Notes under the pieces: model-generated
Databases searched by the model: none
Told to the model about the DNA's origin: nothing
Seen by the model: the letters and a program-made list of their open reading frames with translations, nothing else
Part shown: piece by piece, positions 9,301 through 14,631 of the stretch
How the letters are laid out: every line of letters starts with the position of its first letter
Position numbering within the stretch: the stretch's first letter is position 1
Translations under genes and position numbers: made by a program
Source: Hypsibius dujardini
Lineage: Eukaryota > Tardigrada > Eutardigrada > Parachela > Hypsibiidae
Length of the DNA: 21,262 bases
Assembly (NCBI GenBank): GCA_001579985.1
Contig: LRSR01009389.1
Location: 1-21,262, forward strand
Direction: 5' to 3'

Positions 9301-11036
9301 CAGCTGAAATTGGTGAGAAAATAGCGGGGCCACTCTTCTCCTTTGCGCAAAAATACTTCCAATTTGCTCAACGGTAACTGCATCCGTCGCATATCATGTA
9401 CAGCTAGCGCCACGTCCGATGGGATTTGCTTTCCTCGAGTCATAATCAATAATTTAGAAGCACGAAAAAAGTCTTGTCCAGAGGGCAATGAACTTTCAGA
9501 AAGCCATCGAAACAGCTGTTCGGTGAATTTGAGACAAGTCTCACAGGCTCACATAACATTACTGTACGTGCGACTTGACAGGGACTTGTCCCAAATAAAT
9601 TTTGATCTTTTGCACAATTTGGTTTGCCATAGCCAGTGGTTTTTTATTGACTCAACCGGCCTGCCACAACAAACGGCGCATGCGTGCACCTGATTTTTGT
9701 GCAACCGGAGAACAATGTGGGGACGACTGTAATTGTGTGCATCTGTCTTCCGAATAGTCCACGTGAGTTGAAATTAGCGAAGGAGACATAGCCTCAGATG
9801 AGCCAGCATGCATTTCCTCGTATAACAGTTGCGAGGCGTGCGAAACCCCGGAGATCAGCGAGTTTCAATGGCGAAATAAACGTTGGAGACGAAGCGAGCT
9901 TTAAGTACACTTAACGGATGGGGTTTGATTGATATCATAAGTCAGATAGTTTCATGTGTACCACGCAGCATAGGCGAGCGTTTTTTATATGGAAACGCAT
10001 GAGGTAATTTAGTATCGTCACAGTGGCGCACGGGGGAGGGGAGGAAGGGTAGCAAAATCTCGGCTTAGATTACATGTTCCCCTCCCCTTCCTTTTTTCTT
10101 GTTCCTTCCCACTTTCGTTTTTTTTACGTTGACCGTTGTTTCCTAACTTGATAAATTGAAGATTAATTTTTTTAGAATTCTTTAAGTTTCCTTTTCACAA
10201 ACAAATTAAAAATCTAAATATTGGACCCTGCCTGCACGAGTGTTAAGCCAAAAAACAGAACACTGATTGCAGCATCTACTTGACCGAAGTCTAAATGTCG
10301 GGATTTTCATATCTAAAGATTGTGGAAGAGATGGGCTTTCCAAAATTATCAAGTTTGCTATAATCACTCAAAGGCACAGTGGTCAGCACTCGTAAAACCA
10401 AACCAAAAAGGGGGACGGGGAAGGGAAGAGGGACTTAATAGTCTAGTCCAAGTTCACGGGACCGGGGGGGGGGCGGCAACGGCCCGGTCGGTTCAGCGGT
10501 CAATCCGCCACTGGTTCGTTACACTCACCCGTAATTTTTTTTTCATATGATTTTCCATCCACACAAAAATTCCGAGTGCAAAATCCCTTTAGTGACTCAA
10601 ACAAGCAGCCCATCCGGCCACATGTTCGAATATAAGTGCTACTGAAATGAGATTTAAACTTACATGGAGCCAAAATCACCGTCAAGCCACTTGGGTTGGG
10701 AAACCACGTCCTTTCCGCAATTATTTCCGTCATCAAACCGACGGACGTCTCCACACCCTGCGGTCCGCAGTTTGGGGTGTTTCGGTTGACTTTGGCTTCG
10801 TAGGTATAATTTTCAAAGACTTTCGGGTACTGCCCCGCCTGTTCCTTCAACGAGTAGTTGAACAACGGCTGCATCACCATATAGCCCGACGATGGGACGT
10901 TACCCAGATGGATGGAGAGAAAATGCACTGCCGCCGCTGAGCCAGACCAAAGGAAAACGTTTAGCAGACTGACCAGAAGGGTTCTCAAAATGATCATTTT
11001 TCCGCCATTGCGAAAGGCGGTGCTAAAAAATGTCAT
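3239..11036 (-). CDS. Gene copy A: receptor guanylate cyclase / NPR-like ectodomain receptor with short tail (12 exons)
   Basis: Exons placed by hand, 5' to 3' on the minus strand: 11036-10664, 8734-8693, 7911-7887, 7825-7515, 7076-7033, 6971-6933, 6829-6752, 6617-6483, 6417-6367, 5020-4841, 3679-3465, 3377-3239. All introns are GT..AG and every junction keeps the frame, giving 1632 nt (543 codons plus stop). The order is signal peptide, ANF-receptor-type ligand-binding domain, Cys-rich juxtamembrane stretch, one membrane helix, then a 45-residue tail ending in TGA. Motifs typical of receptor guanylate cyclase ectodomains are LCGPSFAVFGDFARE, TDRFPSTVTFAMAD, AYDLEMMKGDY-IFLHLYEMEVPG, AFQHVLVV and YEAVV..AKVLNES. 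By family knowledge it should sit in the plasma membrane and bind an extracellular ligand, probably a peptide. No kinase-homology or cyclase domain is seen, so signalling through cGMP is not supported. The last exon is the least certain; a donor-like GTAAGC at 3198-3193 could lead to unseen exons. Confidence 0.8.
3465..3679 (-). CDS. Copy A exon 11: juxtamembrane Cys loop and transmembrane helix
   Basis: This 215-nt exon runs from acceptor ttgcttcag to donor gtacgt (3464-3459). It continues DTFK with ILLTYNSDDKVLQNISTIP, then RDRPRCGMRNQYC, the short disulphide-type loop next to the membrane ('RP.CGM/F...C') common to receptor cyclases. A 26-residue hydrophobic helix follows, beginning WLTILITAVVVVACLP and ending GILYW. 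The exon ends in phase 2. In copy B the exon (15054-14840) is intact but its acceptor AG is mutated. Confidence 0.8.
3755..3890. repeat. Inverted copy of intron 10 sequence (left arm)
   Basis: Read on the plus strand, this segment resembles the minus strand of 4740-4620. Shared blocks include TGATGATTACAA, TTGTGGTTGCAAGAACTTTT, TGGAATTTCAA and GACTTTCACTA. It opens an approximately 890-bp block (about 3730-4617) that copy B does not have. Confidence 0.75.
3891..4617. other. Sequence between the inverted arms, found only in copy A
   Basis: About 730 bp of AT-rich DNA with no supported open frame or repeat. It and the left arm are absent from copy B intron 10, which is 274 nt against 1161 nt in A. 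Confidence 0.6.
4620..4740. repeat. Inverted copy of intron 10 sequence (right arm)
   Basis: Partner of 3755-3890, about 730 bp away. This arm is the one shared with copy B (about 15112-15230). It lies in the intron just downstream of the exon 10 donor. Confidence 0.75.
4841..5020 (-). CDS. Copy A exon 10: membrane-proximal part of the ectodomain
   Basis: Sixty codons lie between acceptor ..caacag and a GTACAT donor at 4840-4835. The peptide runs VLNESYDSRDARSFSGRYM, then a NRTYEFPLRPIT sequon-bearing stretch, then VQYYDAYSDTFK. This is the 'G..M.NRTF.G..G.V.....GDR...Y...D' region of the family. The surrounding open frame (5095-4607) is longer, but its 5' part precedes the acceptor and its 3' part is intron, as shown by indels between copies A and B there. 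Copy B exon: 15508-15329, same length. Confidence 0.75.
5408..5551. mobile_element. 144-bp MITE with perfect 24-bp termini in copy A intron 9
   Basis: Both ends begin CTGTATTTTCGCGTTAGACA and agree over 24 bp without mismatch. TA lies on either side (5406-5407, 5552-5553). The copy B site at about 15931-15945 lacks it. The perfect termini and empty paralogous site mark it as recent. Confidence 0.9.
5659..6331. mobile_element. TA-flanked inverted-repeat element, copy M1 (copy A intron 9)
   Basis: The left end reads CGTGGGGCACTCCAAAAGTC, and the right end in reverse complement reads CGAGGGGCACTACAAAAGTC; similarity continues to about 30 bp. TA lies on both sides (5657-5658, 6332-6333), as for Tc1/mariner-type insertion. 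It is 673 bp with no intact transposase. A conserved internal block reads FRDLRRGVSFGRHTSQY in one frame, of unknown meaning. Confidence 0.8.
6367..6617 (-). CDS. Copy A exons 8-9: AFQHVLVV...TPYE and YEAVVTVAK
   Basis: Exon 8 is 6617-6483 (135 nt) and exon 9 is 6417-6367 (51 nt), split by a 65-nt intron; both are phase 0. Exon 8 encodes KVRAAFQHVLVVRSPPIDW..FEEPSRLMHQ. Exon 9 encodes RNEFEVTCYEAVVTVAK, the equivalent of the 'YDAVLLYA.ALNE' helix, which continues in exon 10 as VLNESYD. An inverted-repeat element ends at 6331, only 35 nt downstream of the exon 9 donor (gtaagg from 6366). Copy B equivalents are 16738-16604 and 16538-16488. Confidence 0.8.
6752..7076 (-). CDS. Copy A exons 5-7: V-I-L-S-C / AYDLEMMKGDY / IFLHLYEMEVPG segment
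   Basis: Three short exons lie at 7076-7033 (44 nt), 6971-6933 (39 nt) and 6829-6752 (78 nt), with introns of 61 and 103 nt. Joined, they read VILSCTLGEPQRRAM, then ADAYDLEMMKGDY, then IFLHLYEMEVPGEPPLSW. This is the highly characteristic 'VIVLC....R.IM..A..L.M..GDYVF.....' region of receptor guanylate cyclases. Frames close exactly across all junctions. Copy B has the same exons at 17207-17164, 17101-17063 and 16949-16872. Confidence 0.85.
7515..7825 (-). CDS. Copy A exon 4: core of the ligand-binding domain
   Basis: This 311-nt exon begins after ..aattttcag and ends at a gtgagt donor (7514-7509). It encodes TNIDGSLRNTDRFPS..VTFAMADTGPYGATVLAVMRYYLWKSIAIISDQ, which matches the ANF-receptor pattern 'YPT..R..P......A....L..F.W..V.I..D'. 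It then encodes a Cys-containing helix (VEQCRAPLEQLYERR) and ITDSSKESFTRAL..ATKFSR. A methionine within it at 7764 is internal, not a start. Copy B (17637-17947) has the same length. Copy C keeps a decayed version at 857-1081. Confidence 0.85.
7887..7911 (-). CDS. Copy A exon 3: 25-nt microexon (MDMLAVSC)
   Basis: The acceptor is ctctctcag and the donor gtgagt (7886-7881). The 25 nt run from AA, completing Glu with exon 2, to TG, completing Cys with exon 4. The peptide EMDMLAVSCTNID is the strand and Cys that precede the 'R.P.' segment in this family. The same 25-nt exon in copy B is 18009-18033, with only synonymous changes (GAT/GAC, CTG/TTG). That pattern supports real coding use despite the small size. 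Confidence 0.8.
7996..8681. mobile_element. Same element family, copy M2 (copy A intron 2)
   Basis: Starts CGAGGGGCACTCCAAACGCC and ends with the inverted form (..AGAGTGCCCCTCG). It is 686 bp. TA is kept on the left (7994-7995) but reads CA on the right. The right end sits 11 nt from the donor of exon 2. Confidence 0.75.
8693..8734 (-). CDS. Copy A exon 2: 42-nt exon coding LCGPSFAVFGDFARE
   Basis: The exon is bounded by an acceptor (..gttgcag, upstream of 8734) and a donor gtacga at 8692. It takes phase 1 from exon 1 and hands phase 1 on, so its edge codons complete Leu and Glu. The peptide matches the conserved 'P.C....A.FGDFAR' step before the W/M-D-x-L strand of receptor cyclase ectodomains. 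The copy B counterpart is 18900-18941 with one substitution (SFVVFG). A TA-type inverted-repeat element ends at 8681, only 11 nt inside the downstream intron. Confidence 0.8.
8876..9729 (-). mobile_element. Internally deleted Tc1-like transposon in copy A intron 1
   Basis: The termini CAGTGGTCCCCACATTGTTC and, reverse-complemented, CAGTCGTCCCCACATTGTTC differ at one base. TA repeats flank the element (8874-8875, 9730-9731). In copy B the matching site (about 19087-19099) runs straight through, so the element inserted after the duplication. At 854 bp it is too short for a full transposase; only the N-terminal DNA-binding part is present. Confidence 0.85.
9045..9488 (-). pseudogene. Tc1-like transposase, N-terminal DNA-binding region only, with one stop
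   Basis: One minus-strand frame reads TRGKQIPSDVALAVHDMRRM (first helix-turn-helix), then an in-frame TAG at 9290-9288, then KRGPPRKTSPIGDCMLLAI and LGRSTIYRRLEEF (second helix-turn-helix after a GRPRKT-like hook). This is the paired-like bipartite DNA-binding layout of Tc1-family transposases. The frame ends at 9045 and the DDE catalytic domain is absent from the element. Confidence 0.75.
10021..10513. mobile_element. Candidate hAT-like non-autonomous element in copy A intron 1
   Basis: Begins CAGTGGCGCACGGGGGAGGG and ends ..TCCGCCACTG, so both termini read CAGTGGCGS followed by a G-run (10458-10468 inside the right end). The flanking 8 bp, tatcgtca and gttcgtta, agree at 5 positions, a possible decayed 8-bp target repeat. 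In copy B the left end is present from 19387, but a deletion of about 420 bp relative to A (A 10192-10614) removed the right end. Confidence 0.4.
10664..11036 (-). CDS. Copy A exon 1: signal peptide and N-terminal ectodomain
   Basis: The exon opens at the Met at 11036 and ends at a consensus donor GTAAGT (10663-10658) in phase 1. A second in-frame Met at 10997 (MIILRTLLVSLLNVFLW) gives a more canonical signal peptide, with likely cleavage near SGSAAA, so the true start could be either. The mature N-terminus has N-glycosylation sequons (NYS, NYT) and a CGPQGVETSVGLMTE stretch where receptor cyclases carry their first conserved Cys loop, and ends TVILAP. The open frame continues past the donor to 10500, but that extension is intron: copy B diverges there while the donor is conserved. 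Confidence 0.8.
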
Positions 11037-11536
11037 GTCGTGTCCAGTGCTTCACGGCTTTGGGCTTCGATGATAAAAATAGTTATATTAAAGGCATACC
11101 ACCTGGATATGGTTCGATTGCCACATTCAAATCAGGTCTACGTCTTGAGGGCAAAAAATTACACAAATGTGTTTATGGATTCAGGGCTTATCCTCATCCC
11201 GGGAACTTTACAAAACCTTCAAGCCTTGCTGTTTGGTAATAAAATGTAATCATAATCAGCTTAGAGCGGGCTCCGGAGTAGAACCCGTTTAATAAAGGTT
11301 ATTGAAATCGCTGTCCAAAAATGTTGCGTCTCCATGCTGGCACTCTTTACACGTTTGACATTTGTGTAATTGATTTTGTCTATACCATTTGGGATTCGGT
11401 TTGCACACAACTGTTTCCTACGGAGGGAAGTTAATGTTCAGGGGAGTAAGGGTTTTCTCCTTATTGGCATCATCGATACCGAAGGCGAACCCCGGCCGTT
11501 GTGGCGGCCATACACCCCCGAAACCCCAAAAGAACA
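11037..11536. promoter_or_regulatory. 5' flank of gene A, promoter expected but not located
   Basis: About 500 bp between the receptor start codon and the end of the recombinase remnant. The matching flank of copy B is 19991-20502 and is clearly similar throughout. On the gene's strand an AT-rich TTTAATATAACTATTTTTA lies about 50 nt upstream of the ATG, but nothing identifies it as a TATA box. Confidence 0.3.
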
Positions 11537-12152
11537 TCAGGAGAGGGAGGCGGTGACTGCATGCTTCAGCAGAACAGCAAACTGTTGACATAACTCAGCG
11601 TCGCGATTGATGTAGCGTTGATAACAGGAGCTCCGCCAGATTCCTTGTACTTTCATTAGGTCGTCGGAAATGCCGGCAGTAGAAGCAAATGTTGCCGCAC
11701 TTCAACGAAAGGAGTGAATGATAAAAAGGTTGACAGAAGTACCAGGCGAGGGCGAGCAGCTCCTTGAAGGTTGTTGAAAAGGCTTGTGCTGTGTATGGTT
11801 TATGTTTTGCGCTGGGGGTGATTGAAAACAGCGGGGAATCGCGTAGGGCATGAGAAGTTGGCTTCAGCAGGGTGAGGCCCGAGGTAGTCGGGCAGAAGGT
11901 GACATCCTGGGACGTGGGAGACAAACTGAACGTGACACCTTTGTAATGTGTTGTGTTGATTTGCGTTTTACGTAAATTAAGATTATTACCGGAAGGGATC
12001 ACATCGCACCAGCGGATAGCGTTTATCTTCTTTTGAGGGTAGAAAATGTTAGAACGTCTTAAATTTGTGTAAAAGAGAATCAGACATGCACACCAAAAAC
12101 AAACACGTTTAATTTCATTCACGTGACCTAATACGTCATAAATTTTGTGCAA
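11537..12152 (-). pseudogene. Tyrosine recombinase (YR) of a Ngaro/DIRS-like retrotransposon, frameshifted
   Basis: The minus-strand frame opens near 12152 and reads LRRSNIFYP..INAIRWCDVIPS, a RKT stretch, CPTTSGLTLLKPTSHALRDS, and KPYTAQAFSTTFKELLALA. At about 11713-11727 a 1-nt shift moves the coding frame. The new frame reads IHSFR, a TGA (11704-11702), SAATFASTAGISDDLMKVQ, then IWRSSCYQRYINRDAEL and a final stop at 11539-11537. Catalytic positions of the tyrosine recombinase family are visible: the first Arg (LRRS), Lys (RKT), H-x-x-R (HSFR), Trp, and the Tyr nucleophile in the CYQRYI box. The enzyme would join circular retrotransposon DNA to the genome. The frameshift plus stop show it is dead. 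Confidence 0.8.
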
Positions 12153-12514
12153 GACAGCCAGATCGATTCCGATTTTTGTGTATGGGCTTCTCTTTGGGAA
12201 CCTGTTCGAGAGTGTGTGAAATCGAATTCCCAGTAACCGTGCAAGTTGTGAAAGGACTTCAACTGCCTACGTAACTATTGACCGTTGCAAATTCTTGTGT
12301 TTTTATTGATTTCGGATAAAAAATTTGAAAAGAAGGAAATTTATAAAGCTATTGTTTGTGCATTAGCTGGAAGTGATTTTAGTTTGTTAGGCAGATAGAA
12401 ATTATATACAGAAAACAGGATTTCCATTGCGATTTCCGAGTCTGCTGCGTTGTCGCTGTCATTGATGTTTTTAATACGATCTCTGCGCATCATACGCGCG
12501 ATAGCACTCGAGAT

Positions 12515-12847
12515 TCAAAAGAAAGTAAAGGGGGAACATGCAAGAACGAAACAAAGAAAATTGCCTACGTAAACCTTTTCAAACTCATTATCGAAGGCCC
12601 TTCGAATTCCTTGCAGCATGCGGTGAGGGGGAAAAAGAAGCACCCATCGAAAAGCGGGCTCAATATCAATTACTGCATAACAGCATCCTGCCGCACTCAA
12701 GGAAAGGGCATCGTCTACTGACTCAAACAAAAATCTATTGTAAGTGAGGTGAAAATTCAGAGAATCAGTCTGCGGTTGACTGTAATCTGTTATCGGGCGT
12801 GCGACACCTGTGACTTTCTTTTCAACTGCGCCTACGGCGTGAATGCC
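12515..12847 (-). pseudogene. Reverse transcriptase fragment of the YR retrotransposon
   Basis: The minus-strand frame runs from after a TAA (12850-12848) to a TGA (12517-12515). It reads AVGAVEKK, RPITDYSQPQTDSLN, FESVDDALSL, CCYAVIDIEPAFRWV, HRMLQGI and NFLCFVLACSPFTFF. These match the fingers and palm of Ngaro/DIRS-type reverse transcriptases: the 'GAV.K', 'DCSRP..SLN', 'VDDA', 'DI..A.R.V' and 'LCFGL..SP..F' boxes. The frame stops before the YxDD catalytic box, and RNase H is absent. A further piece of the same ORF, DNFDKTFLINDIAGGFYVV, is readable just upstream at about 12889-13020. Confidence 0.75.
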
Positions 12848-13188
12848 TTATGGCATTGAAGGTGAGAGACAATGACGTTATAGCTTTATTTCTTCTCTGA
12901 AATCTGGCCTATTTGAGGTTTGAATTCGGCGTTTATGGTAGTCATGTCGTCAACAACGTAAAATCCCCCGGCGATGTCATTTATTAAAAATGTCTTATCG
13001 AAATTGTCACGTAACAGCTAATCCCACAGTAAAATGTTTTGTGTTAATGAACAAAGGGAGAAAAAATTGCAGTTAACTAATGAGAGACGTCTGCATGGTA
13101 GAGAGAGTGAGTAGAAAAGATATCAGGAGGCCGGTCACCACTAGTACGCGTCACAGTAAGTTCAAAAACTGAACGATTTTCAGTGTTT

Positions 13189-13560
13189 TTAACGATTTCC
13201 TCTCTGTCGCTGGTTGGCACAAGAGGTACCGTGGTGGTTTCCGTCGCAAGTGGCACAGCAATAGACGTAGTAGCAGGGTCCACGACAGTCTTTAGTCTGC
13301 ATTTTTGCAGGTTTTGCTGCTCGCGGGGTTGCCTGGCTCATTCATTCAAAAGGACACTGACTGTTTGGGTGGAGAGATGCGCTGATTGTTCGTGTTAGTG
13401 AAAGTTTTGCTGCCTGTGCTGCCTGTACAGAGTGAAAATAGTGGTCGCTCAGAATGCGGCGGGCCTCATTGTCTGGAAGAGAACCTCCTGTGTACCTAAT
13501 TTCTTGGCGAAACTCGTTATCGAATTTGAGAACTGGGCTATCAACGTAATCAAGGCGTTG
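13189..13560 (-). pseudogene. Gag-like ORF with CCHC-like cluster, interrupted by one stop
   Basis: A single minus-strand frame lies between TAA at 13563-13561 and TAA at 13191-13189, broken by TGA at 13344-13342. The first part reads DYVDSPVLKFDNEFRQEIRY, then GGSLPDNEARRILSDHYFHS. The part after the stop contains YCCATCDGNHHGTSC, a C-x2-C-x(3-4)-H-x(3-4)-C zinc-knuckle-like cluster. I do not recognise the protein. Its position upstream of the RT and YR pieces, on the same strand, fits a retrotransposon gag; that is inference from order. Confidence 0.5.
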
Positions 13561-13563
13561 TTA

Positions 13564-14040
13564 TAAAAGACATTTTAGGTATTCGGTGTACTCTTGACGA
13601 AATTCAGCTTATTCTTCAAAGGCATAGAATTCTAACAATAATATATTGGATTTAACGAAAAACTCGTTCAAGGAAATAATGACCGGCGAAGGCAATATAT
13701 TTCAATCAATTTTTATTTTAAAAAGAGCTGAAATATTTAAAAGCAATTATCTTGTTAGACTATCTTGAACGCCCTCTGATTGCAAGCAGTGAACCGAAAC
13801 AATTTTATAAAAGAAGCATTTAGCAGAGTAATTGTTAGAAATTCTGAGGATTTTCGCATATCGAGCTAGTTCCTCGATCATCCGAGAGGGATCTAATAGA
13901 AAGTTCTTTTGGATCGTTTTACCTTTAATATTCTTAGGAATAAAATGTTCAAGTGAACTCGAATCTTTTGGACAAAAACAGTCTGGTAGAACAGTGTCAA
14001 GTTCGAGGATAATATCACCGGCACGGTACAGATGCTTGTC
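13564..14040. other. Spacer between the retrotransposon remnant and the copy B palindrome
   Basis: AT-rich, with the short repeat at 13750. An open frame on the plus strand (13832-14080) runs into the palindrome and has no recognisable features. Confidence 0.35.
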
Positions 14041-14528
14041 TAGGGTTCTTACAGGTCGGATCCAGAATCCCTCCCGGTAGGGTCAAGGGGTGAGCAAAGT
14101 ACAAAATGAATTTTTTCCAAATTCGAACAGAGAATTCGACCTTTTGTCCCTAATCATTTTGAAACTTCTGGGGGTTTGGGGGTTCGATTTCCAGTGGGCC
14201 CCCGGGATTTCAAAATAATTTCAAAAACATCAGTTTTTCGTTCAAATGTGAGGTTCGGTAACGTCCAGTTAAGCTCCCCATTTATGGATACAAATTGGAG
14301 GTTCAAAACATCCAAAAACGGTTCAAATTTGATGAAAAACTGATGTTTTGAACACGTTTTGAAATCCCGGGGGCTCTGAAAATCAGATCCTACCACCCGA
14401 CAAGTTTCAAAATGATCAGGAACAAAAGATCAAATTTTGGCTTCAATCTGGGAAAAATTGCATTGTGCCCCTTTTCCCACCCCTGGTCCTACCGTGAGGG
14501 GTCCTGATTCCGACCTGTAAGAACCCTA
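14041..14528. repeat. 488-bp palindrome (long inverted repeat) downstream of copy B
   Basis: The left side runs inward as TAGGGTTCTTACAGGTCGG, ACCTTTTGTCCCTAATCATT, GGCCCCCGGGATTTC, AACATCAGTTTTTC. The right side in reverse complement runs TAGGGTTCTTACAGGTCGG, ATCTTTTGTTCCTGATCATT, GAGCCCCCGGGATTTC, AACATCAGTTTTTC. Arms are roughly 200-230 bp around a short unpaired centre. The transcript could fold into one long hairpin. Confidence 0.8.
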
Positions 14529-14631
14529 AACGAGTCTCTGCCGGCACCGCCAAGGCTTTGCCGCAGGGCTTACAAGACTTGAGTGGCAAGTAATACTCAA
14601 GGCCATTGCGGCTTCATCTTCCAAAAGATAG

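Larger units (their letters stand above)
11537..13563 (-). mobile_element. Decayed tyrosine-recombinase retrotransposon (Ngaro/DIRS-like)
   Basis: The order gag-like, RT, YR on one strand is that of Ngaro-type elements; classic DIRS elements place YR differently. Only about 2 kb remains, with RNase H and part of RT missing between 12515 and 12152. I could not find terminal or split direct repeats. Its 3' end lies about 0.5 kb upstream of the start codon of gene A. Confidence 0.7.

Noticed and set aside
10500-10663. Extension of exon 1 coding CKFKSHFSSTYIRTCGR and onward
   Set aside because: Follows a perfect GTAAGT donor; joining to exon 2 gives family-like sequence, and the extension diverges completely in copy B.
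10647-10940. Plus-strand open frame, also present in copy B (19601-19843)
   Set aside because: Antisense shadow of exon 1; conserved only because the exon is. The same holds for 17591-17836 and 841-1026 over exon 4.
12538-12747. Plus-strand open frame over the RT fragment
   Set aside because: The minus strand carries clear reverse-transcriptase motifs; this is its shadow.
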